Part shown: piece after piece, positions 1-8,251 of the stretch
How positions within the stretch are numbered: the first letter of the stretch is position 1
Layout of the letters: every line of letters starts with the position of its first letter
Source of the DNA: Stenotrophomonas rhizophila
GTDB lineage: Bacteria; Pseudomonadota; Gammaproteobacteria; Xanthomonadales; Xanthomonadaceae
Reading direction: 5' to 3'
DNA: 64,000 bases
Assembly (NCBI RefSeq): GCF_000661955.1
Contig: NZ_CP007597.1
Location: forward strand, 62,001 to 126,000
Position numbers and translations under genes: made by a program
Notes under the pieces: generated by a model
Told to the model about the DNA's origin: nothing
Database searches by the model: none
The model's input: the letters and a program-made list of their open reading frames with translations, nothing else

Positions 1-97
1 CGCAGACCGCTCTAGGCTGCTGCCTTTCAGACCGGGAATGCGCATGACGCCCACCTCCGCCCCGACCGCCCTGCGCGGACCCGTTACCCCGGCCGTG

Positions 98-1051
98 ATG
101 CGCCGCGTATTCGCCGTACTGGGTATGGGCATGCTGCTGGCCGCCTGTCGGCCGGCGGACAGTGCCGATGCCCCCGCATCCGGCGCGCCGGCCAACGCCG
201 CAACGCCTGCGACCAGCGCAGTCGATGACATTCCGGCCTGCCCGGCCGGTGCCAGCGTCATGGACGGCTGGAACGATCGCGCCCCGCCACGGCGCATCTT
301 CGGCAACACCTGGTATGTGGGCACCTGCGGGCTGTCGGCGGTGCTGGTGACCTCCGACCAGGGGCATGTGCTGATCGATGGCGGCACCGTGGCGGCCGGT
401 CCCCTGATCGCCGCCAACATCCGTGCACTGGGCTTCGATCCGCACGCGGTGAAGTACCTGCTGAACTCGCACGAACACTCCGACCATGCCGCCGGCCTGG
501 CCCACCTGCAGGCGGCCACCGGTGCCCCGCTGCTGGCGCGTGCACCGGCGGTAGCCACGCTGCGCAAGGGCAGGAGCGACCGCAGCGACCCGCAGTACCT
601 CGAACCCGGTGGGACCTTCCCGCCGGTGGCCGACGTTGCGGTGATCGGCGACGGCGAGGTGGTCCGCGTTGGCCCGTTGGCGCTGACCGCGCATGCCACG
701 CCAGGCCACACCCCCGGTGGCACCAGCTGGACATGGCGTTCCTGCGAGGGCGCGCGCTGCCTGGACATCGCCTACACCGACAGCGTCAGCGCCATCTCCG
801 ATGCGCAGTACCGCTACCTGGATCATCCGGAGATGGTGGCCGCGTTCCGCCGCGGCCTGGACACCCTTGCCGCGCTGCCCTGCGACATCCACGTGACGCC
901 GCATCCGCTGGGCAGCGATCTGTTCGCCCGCCTGGCGGGCGATGGCACGCCGCCGTTGGTGGAGGCGGGGGCCTGTCAGCGTTACGCGCAGAACGGACGC
1001 GCCCAGCTGGACGCCCGCCTGAAGGACGAGGCCGCCGGCCGCAAGCCCTGA
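98..1051 (+). CDS. Subclass B3 metallo-beta-lactamase, predicted lipoprotein
   Basis: Predicted zinc hydrolase that opens the beta-lactam ring in the periplasm. The zinc site is visible: HEHSDH (the B3 pattern His-x-His-x-Asp-His), a later His in TPGHTPGG and a third-site His in VTPHPLG. The start at 98 is chosen because it gives a compact signal, MRRVFAVLGMGMLLAAC, with lipobox LAAC; upstream in-frame ATGs at 38 and 44 would add about 20 residues and 44 has a weak GGGAA ahead of it. About 317 residues from 98, longer than soluble B3 enzymes because of an Ala/Pro-rich linker after the lipobox Cys. No ampR-type regulator is next to it, so expression may be constitutive. Fold and class are sure; substrate range is inferred. 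Confidence 0.88.
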   Translation: MRRVFAVLGMGMLLAACRPADSADAPASGAPANAATPATSAVDDIPACPAGASVMDGWNDRAPPRRIFGNTWYVGTCGLSAVLVTSDQGHVLIDGGTVAAGPLIAANIRALGFDPHAVKYLLNSHEHSDHAAGLAHLQAATGAPLLARAPAVATLRKGRSDRSDPQYLEPGGTFPPVADVAVIGDGEVVRVGPLALTAHATPGHTPGGTSWTWRSCEGARCLDIAYTDSVSAISDAQYRYLDHPEMVAAFRRGLDTLAALPCDIHVTPHPLGSDLFARLAGDGTPPLVEAGACQRYAQNGRAQLDARLKDEAAGRKP

Positions 1052-1085
1052 CGCAGGGAGGGCGCGGAGGGCGTAAAATAGCCCG

Positions 1086-3278
1086 ATGGATGTCTCCCAC
1101 TTGCTCGACGGGCTCAACCCCGCCCAGCGCGAAGCTGTGTCCGCCCCGCCCGGCCACCATCTGGTGCTTGCCGGTGCCGGTTCCGGCAAGACCCGCGTAC
1201 TTATCCACCGCATCGCCTGGCTGAATGAAGTCTGCGGCGTGCCCACCCATGGCATTTTTGCGGTGACCTTCACCAACAAGGCCGCCGGCGAGATGCGCCA
1301 CCGCATCGACCTGCAGCTGCCGCAGGGCAGCCGCGGCGCGTGGATCGGCACCTTCCACGGGCTGGCCCACCGCCTGCTGCGCCTGCACTACCAGGACGCC
1401 AAGCTGCCCGACAGCTTCCAGGTGCTCGATTCGGACGACCAGCTGCGGCTGGTCAAGCGCGTGGTGCAGCAGCTGGAGATCGACGACAGCAAGCACCCGC
1501 CCAAGCAGATTGCGTGGTGGATCAACGAGCAGAAGGATGAAGGCCGCCGCCCGCAGCACATCCAGCCCGAGCCGCACGACGCGTGGCTGGAAACCATGCG
1601 CCAGGCGTACATCGCCTACCAGGAACGCTGCGACCGCGCCGGCCTGGTCGACTTCGCCGAGCTGCTGCTGCGCGCGCATGAACTGCTGCGCGACAACCCC
1701 GCGCTGCTGGCCCATTACCGCTCGCGCTTCCGCGAAATCCTGGTGGACGAGTTCCAGGATACCAACGCCATCCAGTACGCCTTCGTGCGCGTGCTGGCCG
1801 GCGACAGCGGCCACGTGTTCGTGGTCGGCGACGATGACCAGGCCATCTACGGCTGGCGCGGCGCCAAGGTCGAGAACGTCCAGCGCTTCCTGAAGGATTT
1901 CCCCGGCGCACAGACCGTGCGCCTGGAGCAGAACTACCGCTCCAGCGCCAACATCCTGGGCGCGGCCAACGCAGTGATCGCGCACAACCCCGACCGCATC
2001 GGCAAGGAACTGTGGACCGACAGCGGCGACGGTGACCCGATCGACCTGTACGCGGCCTACAACGAAATGGACGAGGCGCGCTATGTGGTCGAGCGCGCGC
2101 GCCAGTGGGTGCGCGACGGCGGCAGCTATGGCGATGCCGCGGTGCTTTACCGCAGCAATGCGCAGTCGCGCGCGTTTGAAGAAGCCCTGATCTCCGAGCA
2201 GGTGCCGTACCGCGTATATGGCGGCATGCGCTTCTTCGAGCGTGCCGAAATCAAGGACGCGCTGGCCTACCTGCGGCTGATGACCAACCGCAACGACGAC
2301 GCCGCCTTCGAGCGCGCGGTGAACACGCCTACGCGTGGCATCGGCGACCGCACCCTGGATGAAGTGCGGCGGTTGGCGCGCAGCCACGCGATTTCGCTGT
2401 GGGAAGCCACCATGCTCACCACCCAGGGCAATGAACTGGCGGCGCGCGCACGCAACGCACTGGCCGGCTTCCTCACCCTGGTCAACCAGCTGCATGGTGA
2501 AGCCGGCGAGATGACCCTGGCCGAGCGCATCGACCACGTGCTGGTGCGTTCGGGCCTGCGCGAACACTGGTCCAAGGAAAGCCGCAACGCGCTGGATTCC
2601 GAATCGCGCGCGGACAACCTGGACGAACTGGTGTCGGTGGCCTCGCGGTTCGTGCGCCGCGAGGACGACATCGAAGAGACCGGCGAGACCATGAGCGAAC
2701 TGGTCGCGTTCCTGTCCTACGCCTCGCTGGAGGCCGGCGAAGGCCAGGCCCAGGCGGGCGAGGAGGGCGTGCAGCTGATGACGCTGCACTCGGCCAAGGG
2801 CCTGGAGTTCCCGATCGTGTTCCTGGCCGGCATGGAAGATGGCCTGTTCCCGAGCGCACGCTCGCTCGAAGAAAGCGGGCGGTTGGAGGAAGAGCGCCGT
2901 CTGGCGTACGTGGGCATCACCCGCGCGCGCCAGAAGCTGGTGCTCAGCTACGCCGAATCGCGGCGCATCCACGGGCAGGAAAACTACAACGTGCCGTCGC
3001 GCTTCCTGCGCGAGATCCCGCGGGAACTGCTCAACGAAGTGCGGCCCAAGGTGCAGGTCTCGCGCACCGCCTCGCTCGGTGCCAACCGGGTGATGGGCCA
3101 CGCCGCGCTGGAGGCGCCGCCGCTGAAGCTGGGCGCGCTGGTCAACCACCCGAAATTCGGCGAAGGCATGGTCACCGACTACGAGGGCAACGGCCAGCAC
3201 GCGCGCGTGCAGGTGGAGTTCGCCGACGCCGGCAGCAAGTGGCTGGTGATGGCCTACGCCAACCTCACCGTGCTCTGA
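1086..3278 (+). CDS. uvrD: DNA helicase II (UvrD/Rep family)
   Basis: ATP-driven 3'-5' DNA helicase of superfamily 1, which removes the excised oligonucleotide in nucleotide-excision repair and unwinds nicked DNA in mismatch repair. Walker A GAGSGKT lies at residues 30-36, the Walker B/DExx motif appears as VDEFQDTN, followed by GDDDQAIYGWRGA (motif III) and LEQNYRSS (motif IV); motif V/VI appear as MTLHSAKGLEFP and VGITRAR. The opening MDVSHLLDGLNPAQREAV and the 730-residue length fit UvrD better than Rep or PcrA. The C-terminal domain (HPKFGEGMV) is intact. It starts 34 bases after the beta-lactamase; no operon link is evident. Confidence 0.96.
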   Translation: MDVSHLLDGLNPAQREAVSAPPGHHLVLAGAGSGKTRVLIHRIAWLNEVCGVPTHGIFAVTFTNKAAGEMRHRIDLQLPQGSRGAWIGTFHGLAHRLLRLHYQDAKLPDSFQVLDSDDQLRLVKRVVQQLEIDDSKHPPKQIAWWINEQKDEGRRPQHIQPEPHDAWLETMRQAYIAYQERCDRAGLVDFAELLLRAHELLRDNPALLAHYRSRFREILVDEFQDTNAIQYAFVRVLAGDSGHVFVVGDDDQAIYGWRGAKVENVQRFLKDFPGAQTVRLEQNYRSSANILGAANAVIAHNPDRIGKELWTDSGDGDPIDLYAAYNEMDEARYVVERARQWVRDGGSYGDAAVLYRSNAQSRAFEEALISEQVPYRVYGGMRFFERAEIKDALAYLRLMTNRNDDAAFERAVNTPTRGIGDRTLDEVRRLARSHAISLWEATMLTTQGNELAARARNALAGFLTLVNQLHGEAGEMTLAERIDHVLVRSGLREHWSKESRNALDSESRADNLDELVSVASRFVRREDDIEETGETMSELVAFLSYASLEAGEGQAQAGEEGVQLMTLHSAKGLEFPIVFLAGMEDGLFPSARSLEESGRLEEERRLAYVGITRARQKLVLSYAESRRIHGQENYNVPSRFLREIPRELLNEVRPKVQVSRTASLGANRVMGHAALEAPPLKLGALVNHPKFGEGMVTDYEGNGQHARVQVEFADAGSKWLVMAYANLTVL

Positions 3279-3329
3279 GCCCGGCGCGCCACGATTGCTG
3301 GGGAGCGGTTGAGTGGGAACATCCCACAG

Positions 3330-3354
3330 GTAGGTGCCGACCGTTGGTCGGCAC
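3330..3354 (+). repeat. SMAG/REP unit
   Basis: GTAG head followed by the stem TGCCGACC-GTT-GGTCGGCA, the hallmark of Stenotrophomonas GTAG palindromes. It sits between the uvrD stop and the convergent gene at 3429. Confidence 0.8.
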
Positions 3355-3428
3355 TGACCGTCTGGCCTCAGAAATCCGCTGGAGGGCATCGATTCCATGC
3401 CGAGCTGGTGCTCGGCCTCGACTGACCG

Positions 3429-4145
3429 TCAGCGGCTGACAAAGTGCTCCAGCATCGATCTCAGTGAATCAACGTCCATTGCTTCTTCATCCTTTCGGTT
3501 GCGGATCAACGTAAACGCACCTTCGCTGGTTGAAAGCACCTCAACGACGTCACCTGTGTAGTTCGTGATCTCGATGAATCCATTGACTATGCCGCTCAGG
3601 TTCTTCACTTCCGAGATCAATGTGGCGAACGTCACGATGGCGCCGCACGCCTCCGTTCCGCCCCCGGTTCCAGGGTTGTCGAAGTAAACGCTGATTTTTG
3701 GGGAGACAGTTCGGGTCCAGTCGAACACCGCTACGGTCCTCAGGATGGCATCCCTGAACGCGTCCGCCGACTCATCGCCGGCGAACTCGCACCGGAAGAT
3801 CGGGATACAGAGAAACAGTTGCCCACGCTTTGCCTCGAGGCGGCCTTTGAGATGGCCGTGATACGTGTGGGGAACCGCCATTGCGTGGGTAAACCCATAG
3901 TCGTTCGCCTGCAGCTCAAAAACAGTGGGCGCTCCTGGCGGCAGACAAGCGGGTGCCTGCATTGTCACGCTCGAGGCGAACTTCCTGTCTTCGATGCCTT
4001 TCGAGACCACAAGCAAGTCCTGGTCTTCGGTGCTTCTCAGGCAGTACGCGTAGTTGAACTGCGGCAGCACGTGCTGGAAGAAATAGCATCCTGACTCGCT
4101 CTGGACATCGTCAAAGTCCTGGAGAAGGTCGTCTCTTGAGATCAT
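3429..4145 (-). CDS. Hypothetical protein of lower GC, 238 aa
   Basis: Not recognised. The start at 4145 (MISRDDLLQDF) is chosen because AGAGGA lies about 7 bases upstream; the open frame continues further upstream but without a site. No signal peptide or membrane segment. The sequence looks like a soluble alpha/beta protein, with a hydrophobic core around GQLFLCIPIFRCEF and a C-terminal stretch rich in beta-prone residues (SGIVNGFIEITNYTGDV). Base composition is clearly lower in GC and codon use is less biased than in the neighbours, suggesting relatively recent acquisition. It converges on uvrD and is divergent from the phosphatase-like gene. Function unknown; an immunity-type or cargo protein is possible but unsupported. 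Confidence 0.75.
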   Translation of the reverse strand: MISRDDLLQDFDDVQSESGCYFFQHVLPQFNYAYCLRSTEDQDLLVVSKGIEDRKFASSVTMQAPACLPPGAPTVFELQANDYGFTHAMAVPHTYHGHLKGRLEAKRGQLFLCIPIFRCEFAGDESADAFRDAILRTVAVFDWTRTVSPKISVYFDNPGTGGGTEACGAIVTFATLISEVKNLSGIVNGFIEITNYTGDVVEVLSTSEGAFTLIRNRKDEEAMDVDSLRSMLEHFVSR

Positions 4146-4350
4146 ATGGGCATCCTCTACGATGGTAGTGCGTCTGCGCTTGATGCTTGGCGGGGTGACG
4201 CCCGTGGCGGGCCCGGAATGACGTCGCCAGAGTGAAGGTGCACGCGCGGAGATCACGATTGCAGGTGAAGGCGTGCGGCACCATACACATAGTACGAGTG
4301 GTGGTACCAGGCACTGACCGAGTGTTGCAGATGAAGGAATTCCGAAATCC

Positions 4351-4689
4351 ATGACCCAACGCGTTCCACGCCACGTCTTGTTCATCTGCAGCCAGAACCG
4401 CCTGCGCAGCCCCACGGCCGAGCAGGTGTTCGCCGCCTGGCCGGGCATCGAAACCGCATCGGCCGGGCTCAAGCCCGATGCCGATGTGCCGGTCAGCCCG
4501 GAGCTGCTGGAATGGGCCGAGCTGATCTTCGTGATGGAGCGTGCGCACCGCAGCCGCCTGTCCAGCCGGTTCCGGCCCTGGCTGGGCGGCAAGCGCATCA
4601 TCTGCCTGGATATTCCCGACGACTACGCCTTCATGCAGCCGGCACTGGTGGAGATGCTGGAGCGCAAGGTTGCGCCGTTCCTGCGGTGA
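4351..4689 (+). CDS. Low-molecular-weight protein tyrosine phosphatase-like protein
   Basis: Small (112 aa) protein with the phosphatase P-loop C-x5-R-S at the N terminus (CSQNRLRSP, residues 12-20) and a late acidic loop (DIPDDY) where the family places its general acid. The family dephosphorylates phosphotyrosine, or in the ArsC branch reduces arsenate; this form is shorter than the usual 150 aa and belongs to a widely conserved short group. AAGGA lies 13 bases before the ATG. It stands alone, not next to a tyrosine kinase or ars genes, so the substrate is unknown. Confidence 0.82.
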   Translation: MTQRVPRHVLFICSQNRLRSPTAEQVFAAWPGIETASAGLKPDADVPVSPELLEWAELIFVMERAHRSRLSSRFRPWLGGKRIICLDIPDDYAFMQPALVEMLERKVAPFLR

Positions 4690-4690
4690 G

Positions 4691-4760
4691 GGCCTGCCGG
4701 CCGCTGGCCGGCTGCTCTTCGCTCGGTTGTTATCGGGAGCCGGCCAGCGGCCGGCACTAC
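4691..4760. repeat. Inverted pair of SMAG/REP units
   Basis: Two facing copies of the GCCGGCCGCTGGCCGGC-type stem, the right one ending in the complement of GTAG (CACTAC). The pair fills the gap between the phosphatase-like gene and the next gene and can fold as a long cruciform. Confidence 0.8.
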
Positions 4761-4794
4761 AATGGGGCGTATTCCGTTGGCACAGGCCACCCCC

Positions 4795-5349
4795 ATGACC
4801 GATTCCCCGCTGCACGTCACCGTCAAATTGAATGCCAAGCTGCAACCCGAGCATCGCCATGAGCTGTTCGAGGATCCGCTCGATGCGCTGCTGGAAAGCG
4901 CTGAGCTGGGCCAGCTTACCGGCGGCGGCACTGCGCTGACCGACGAGGGCGAAGTGGACTACGGCGATATCGAGATTGCCCTGACCGACCCGGCCTCGCT
5001 GCCGGGCGTGATCGAACTGCTGGAACAGCTGGGCGCGCCGAAGGGCTCGCTGATCCAGCGTGCAGGCGAACCGGACCAGCCGTTCGGCGTCACCGAAGGC
5101 CTGGCGCTGTACCTCAACGGCACCGACCTGCCCGATGAGGTCTACGAGCAGTGCGACTCGAACTATGTGTTCGAGCAGATCGTCGAGCGGATTGAAGGCG
5201 TGGGCGAGATCTGCAGCTGGTGGCAGGGGCCGACCGAGACCGCGCTGTATCTGTACGGCGTGTCGTTCGAGACCTTGCGCGAGCGCATCGCCGACCTGGT
5301 CGCCACCTACCCGCTGTGCCAGGGCGCGCGCGTGGTGAAGATCGCCTGA
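4795..5349 (+). CDS. Conserved hypothetical protein, 184 aa
   Basis: Soluble acidic protein with no signal peptide. The start at 4795 (MTDSPLHVTVKLNAKL) is preferred over the in-frame ATG at 4762, which lies directly against the SMAG palindrome; neither has a strong ribosome site. The sequence alternates beta and alpha segments (DYGDIEIAL, LPGVIELLEQLG, LYLYGVSFETLRERI), which looks like two ferredoxin-like halves, but I cannot name a family. It ends just before another pair of SMAG units and is preceded by one, so it is probably a single transcription unit. Confidence 0.75.
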   Translation: MTDSPLHVTVKLNAKLQPEHRHELFEDPLDALLESAELGQLTGGGTALTDEGEVDYGDIEIALTDPASLPGVIELLEQLGAPKGSLIQRAGEPDQPFGVTEGLALYLNGTDLPDEVYEQCDSNYVFEQIVERIEGVGEICSWWQGPTETALYLYGVSFETLRERIADLVATYPLCQGARVVKIA

Positions 5350-5377
5350 TCATCGTGTAACGGTGCCGGGTGTGCGA

Positions 5378-5461
5378 GCAGCCGACCAACGGTCGGCTCT
5401 ACCGAACCCCAGACCGTTGGCAGGCCGCCAACCCCGGTAGAGCCGACCGTTGGTCGGCTGC
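5378..5461. repeat. Inverted pair of SMAG/REP units
   Basis: Complement-strand unit at 5378-5402 (GCAGCCGACC...CTCTAC) and plus-strand unit at 5437-5461 (GTAGAGCCGACC...GGTCGGCTGC) face each other across 34 bases. Each has a perfect CCGACC/GGTCGG stem. Confidence 0.85.
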
Positions 5462-5547
5462 ACGCGCGCCTGATCGAGAAATTCCTGCCGGTCGAGTTCG
5501 ACTGGCAGCCGCATGAGGGCGGGTGGCAGGTGACGGTCAGTCGTTGA
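5461..5547 (+). pseudogene. Possible C-terminal remnant of a gene
   Basis: Directly after the SMAG unit an open frame with protein-like composition reads ...ARLIEKFLPVEFDWQPHEG and ends at TGA 5545-5547. It has no start of its own; upstream in frame lies only the palindrome. It may be the tail of a gene truncated by REP-mediated rearrangement, or chance. It overlaps the stop of the convergent DUF4386 gene. Confidence 0.3.
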
Positions 5548-6259
5548 CCGCACGCGCCACCCGGGGCGGGACAAGGTCGGGGGTGCGCGCCCCGAACAGG
5601 GTCAGCCACAGGCCGCTGCCGATCTCACCGAGCGAAGCGGGCAGCGTGGCGTAGTTGGAGAGTGCCGTCGTGGCGTAGCCGGGGATCAGCAGCTCGCCGA
5701 ACACGTTGAGCAGGTAGCCGATGCCGCCGAGCATCAGCAGCACGCCGAGCACGCGCGGTATGGCGCGCGTGCGCCACACCAGCCAGCCGAACGGCAGCAG
5801 CCACAGGCCCCAGAACAGGCTGGCCAGGAAGATGTGGCTGCTCCAGCTTTTCAGCGCGGCCATCGCCAGCATCTGCAGCTGCCCGCCCGACAGCGCCCGC
5901 GCCAGCGCCGGGTCGGTGAGCAGGGTCACCGCCTCCAGGCGATGGGAAAGTGCGGCCAGCGCGATCGGTACTCCGGTGACCGCCAGTGCCACCATCAGCG
6001 TGGCCGCCGGGCGATGCGCCGCGGCGAACACGCGATACAGCAGCAGCGGTAGCAGCAGGAAGGCGATCTGCTCCAGCGCGAAGGCGGCGATGCCGGCGCG
6101 GAACAGGTCGGCATGCGCGATCACGTTGGCCACGGTGGCGGCGGGATCGTCACCGACGCTGATCCGGGAAGGCACATAGGCCAGGCTGAAGATGCCGGTG
6201 GCGATCACCACCAGATACACCCCACCGGCCAGGCGGCCGGTCCGCTGCTGCGTTGCCAT
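5537..6259 (-). CDS. DUF4386 family membrane protein
   Basis: Inner-membrane protein of 240 aa. It starts MATQQRTGRLAGGVYLVV and shows about six hydrophobic segments, with the conserved arrangement of this family: a first helix with GxFSL, a long periplasmic loop (ISVGDDPAATVANVIAHADLFR), helices around FLLLPLLLY and VALAVTGVPIALAAL, and a C-terminal GIGYLLNVFGELLIPGY. Members occur beside stress regulators but no biochemical role is established. It stands alone here, convergent with the preceding gene. Confidence 0.8.
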   Translation of the reverse strand: MATQQRTGRLAGGVYLVVIATGIFSLAYVPSRISVGDDPAATVANVIAHADLFRAGIAAFALEQIAFLLLPLLLYRVFAAAHRPAATLMVALAVTGVPIALAALSHRLEAVTLLTDPALARALSGGQLQMLAMAALKSWSSHIFLASLFWGLWLLPFGWLVWRTRAIPRVLGVLLMLGGIGYLLNVFGELLIPGYATTALSNYATLPASLGEIGSGLWLTLFGARTPDLVPPRVARAVND

Positions 6260-6356
6260 CGTGCCGCTCCGGGTGCCGGTGTGGAAGGACCGGTTGCCGC
6301 CACCGTACGGCGCTGGTGGGGCTGCGGTGACTGCCGGAAGTCACGCGCCGACGGAC

Positions 6357-6380
6357 GGTAGGGCGGCGCAGGGCCGCCCG
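6357..6380 (+). repeat. Degenerate SMAG-like unit
   Basis: GTAGGGCGGC followed four bases later by GCCGCCC gives a GTAG-headed hairpin in the otherwise empty 6260-6514 gap. The palindrome is less regular than elsewhere in the window. Confidence 0.4.
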
Positions 6381-6514
6381 CCGCGGGCGCCGGCGCCCCC
6401 ACTCGTCGGCCATGGCCGTGCACTCATCCCGCATTTCAGCCGCTTCGTCGCGTGCCGCTTGTGGCGGTCCGGCGCGGCGACCAGAGTCTGGCGCTGTCCG
6501 CTGGGAGCGCGCAA

Positions 6515-6787
6515 ATGAACAAGGGAACTCCGTACCTGTTGGCTGTCCTGGTTGCGCTGACGCTGTCGGCAGACTGGGTGGCACCGGTCGTGGCCCTGTT
6601 CGAGCATGCCTACGCCTGCCTGCAACACGGCGGTGGCCTGGACCTGGTCCGGCTGCGCTGCGAACCGCGCCCGGATGGCCTGTGCGCGTTGCTGGCGTCC
6701 TGGCCGTTCTGGGCCACCGCGGTCGCGTTGGCGGTGGCCACGCTGGTTGTCACGCGCGGACCGCGGCGGCAGCTGCGCCTGCGCTGA
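6515..6787 (+). CDS. Small membrane protein, 90 aa
   Basis: A start at 6515 (MNKGTPYLLAVLVALTLS) is chosen because GGGAG lies 8-12 bases upstream; the frame opens earlier at 6452 without such a site. Two hydrophobic helices are visible, PYLLAVLVALTLSADWVAPVV near the N terminus and FWATAVALAVATLVV near the C terminus, joined by a loop with two Cys residues (HAYACLQ, LRCEPRP). The end is basic (RGPRRQLRLR), placing it inside. Family not recognised. Confidence 0.55.
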   Translation: MNKGTPYLLAVLVALTLSADWVAPVVALFEHAYACLQHGGGLDLVRLRCEPRPDGLCALLASWPFWATAVALAVATLVVTRGPRRQLRLR

Positions 6788-6859
6788 ACCGGACGCGCTG
6801 CGGGCTTACCGGCGTCGTGGCGAACCGGCATCATCAGCAGCCGCATTGCAGGAACGATC

Positions 6860-7420
6860 ATGGCGCTGAGCGAGAAGGACAAGATGCTGTCCGGCCAACC
6901 CTACCGGCCGGGCGACCCGCAGCTGCAGGCCGAGATGGCGGCGGCCAAGGCCTGGATGGTGCGCTACAACGCCGCCCTGGCCGAGGCGCCGGATGTCCGC
7001 CGTGCGCTGCTGCGCGAGCGCCTCGGCGCGGTCGGCGACGGCACGGTGATCCGCCCGCCGTTCCATTGCGACTACGGCAGCCACATCCACCTGGGCACCG
7101 GGGTGTTCCTCAACTACAACTGCGTGATCCTGGACGTGGCCGAGGTGCACATCGGCGATGGCACCCAGATCGGCCCGGCAGTGCAGATCTACGCGGCCGA
7201 CCACCCGCGCGACCCGCAGGCGCGGGCACAGGGGCTGGAGCTGGCGCGACCGGTGCGGATCGGGCGCAATGTGTGGATTGGCGGTGGCGCCATCCTGCTG
7301 CCGGGCGTGCGCATTGGCGACAATGCGGTGGTGGGTGCAGGCAGCGTGGTCACCCGCGACGTGGCGGCCGGTGCCACCGTGGTGGGCAACCCCGCACGCG
7401 TGGTGCCCCCGCGCGATTGA
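6860..7420 (+). CDS. maa: Sugar O-acetyltransferase (maltose/galactoside acetyltransferase family)
   Basis: Transfers acetyl from acetyl-CoA to a sugar hydroxyl in the cytoplasm. The 186 residues have the family's N-terminal Mac domain (SEKDKMLSGQPYRPGDPQL) followed by a left-handed beta-helix built from hexapeptide repeats (IGDGTQIGPAV, IGRNVWIGGGAILLPGV, IGDNAVVGAGSVVTRDV). The catalytic His is in AADHPRDP. Length and order match Maa/LacA of E. coli. It starts 72 bases after the small membrane protein and may share its transcript; the true acceptor sugar is unknown. Confidence 0.92.
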   Translation: MALSEKDKMLSGQPYRPGDPQLQAEMAAAKAWMVRYNAALAEAPDVRRALLRERLGAVGDGTVIRPPFHCDYGSHIHLGTGVFLNYNCVILDVAEVHIGDGTQIGPAVQIYAADHPRDPQARAQGLELARPVRIGRNVWIGGGAILLPGVRIGDNAVVGAGSVVTRDVAAGATVVGNPARVVPPRD

Positions 7421-7492
7421 TCCGGCTCAAGGCGCGGCCTCCACGCCGGGTGTGCAATGGTGGTCCCACACTGCACCGGAAGGAGCCCTGCC

Positions 7493-7939
7493 ATGTACAA
7501 GCGAATCCTGATTGCCACCGACGGTTCGGAGCTGTCTGAAAAGGGCCTGCTCAAAGGCCTGGAACTGGCCAAGGATCTGAATGCCGAGGTCGACATCGTG
7601 ACCGTGTCCGAGCCGTGGGCGGTGGGCATGTACGACGCGATGGGCTGGAGCGTGGGCTACATGAACAGCCCCGAGTACAAGGCCGACCGCGAAGAGACCG
7701 CGCAGAAGGTCCTGGCCCCGGCCAAGGCCACCGCCGAGGCGCAGGGCCTGCGTGCCAACGTAGTGCACGTGCTGGACCGGTATGCGGCCGACGGCATCAT
7801 CGATACCGCCGTAGAGCGCAACAGCGACCTGATCGTGATGACCTCGCATGGCCGCCGCGGCGTCACCCGCGTGCTGCTGGGCAGCCAGACCGCCGAGGTG
7901 CTCGCGCGCAGCACCGTGCCGGTGCTGGTGATCCGATGA
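7493..7939 (+). CDS. Universal stress protein (UspA family)
   Basis: Single-domain UspA protein of 148 aa, expected as a cytoplasmic dimer. It opens with MYKRILIATDGSE, and the ATP-binding signature G-2x-G-9x-G-(S/T) appears near the end as MTSHGRRGVTRVLLGSQTAE, so it is an ATP-binding rather than non-binding type. The start is fixed by AAGGAG 8-13 bases before ATG 7493. It is followed by a SMAG array and stands alone. Members are induced by stress and growth arrest; the exact partner is unknown. Confidence 0.93.
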   Translation: MYKRILIATDGSELSEKGLLKGLELAKDLNAEVDIVTVSEPWAVGMYDAMGWSVGYMNSPEYKADREETAQKVLAPAKATAEAQGLRANVVHVLDRYAADGIIDTAVERNSDLIVMTSHGRRGVTRVLLGSQTAEVLARSTVPVLVIR

Positions 7940-7966
7940 CGGACGGCGCTGCGTAAGCGCGTCCCG

Positions 7967-8223
7967 GTAGTGCCGGCCGCTGGCCGGCTCCCGACCATGC
8001 CAGGTTTTACGAGGATCCGGCCAGCGGCCGGCACTACCGTGTTGGGTAGGGTTTGCCGAGGAGCCGGCCAGCGGCCGGCATTACCGTGGTGTGTAGGGTT
8101 TGCCGAGGAGCCGGCCAGCGGCCGGCATTACCGTGGTGTGTAGAGGTTGCGAGGAGCCGGCCAGCGGCCGGCATTACCGTGGTGTGTTGAGGGTGCGAGG
8201 AGCCGGCCAGCGGCCGGCACTAC
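7967..8223. repeat. Array of six SMAG/REP units
   Basis: One plus-strand unit (GTAGTGCCGGCCGCTGGCCGGC) at 7967 is followed by five minus-oriented units ending near 8038, 8083, 8131, 8178 and 8223. The last four recur with a period of about 46-48 bases together with a conserved spacer (CCGTGGTGTGTAG...TTGCGAGGA), so palindrome plus spacer has been tandemly copied. This array accounts for almost all of the 311-base gap between the stress protein and the next gene. Confidence 0.88.
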
Positions 8224-8251
8224 CGTGGGTGTGCTGAGGGTGCGTTCACCG

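Noticed and set aside
786..3398. 870-codon open frame on the minus strand
   Set aside because: It is the complement of uvrD; high GC keeps antisense frames open, and its protein has no domain and an odd His/Gln/Val-rich composition.
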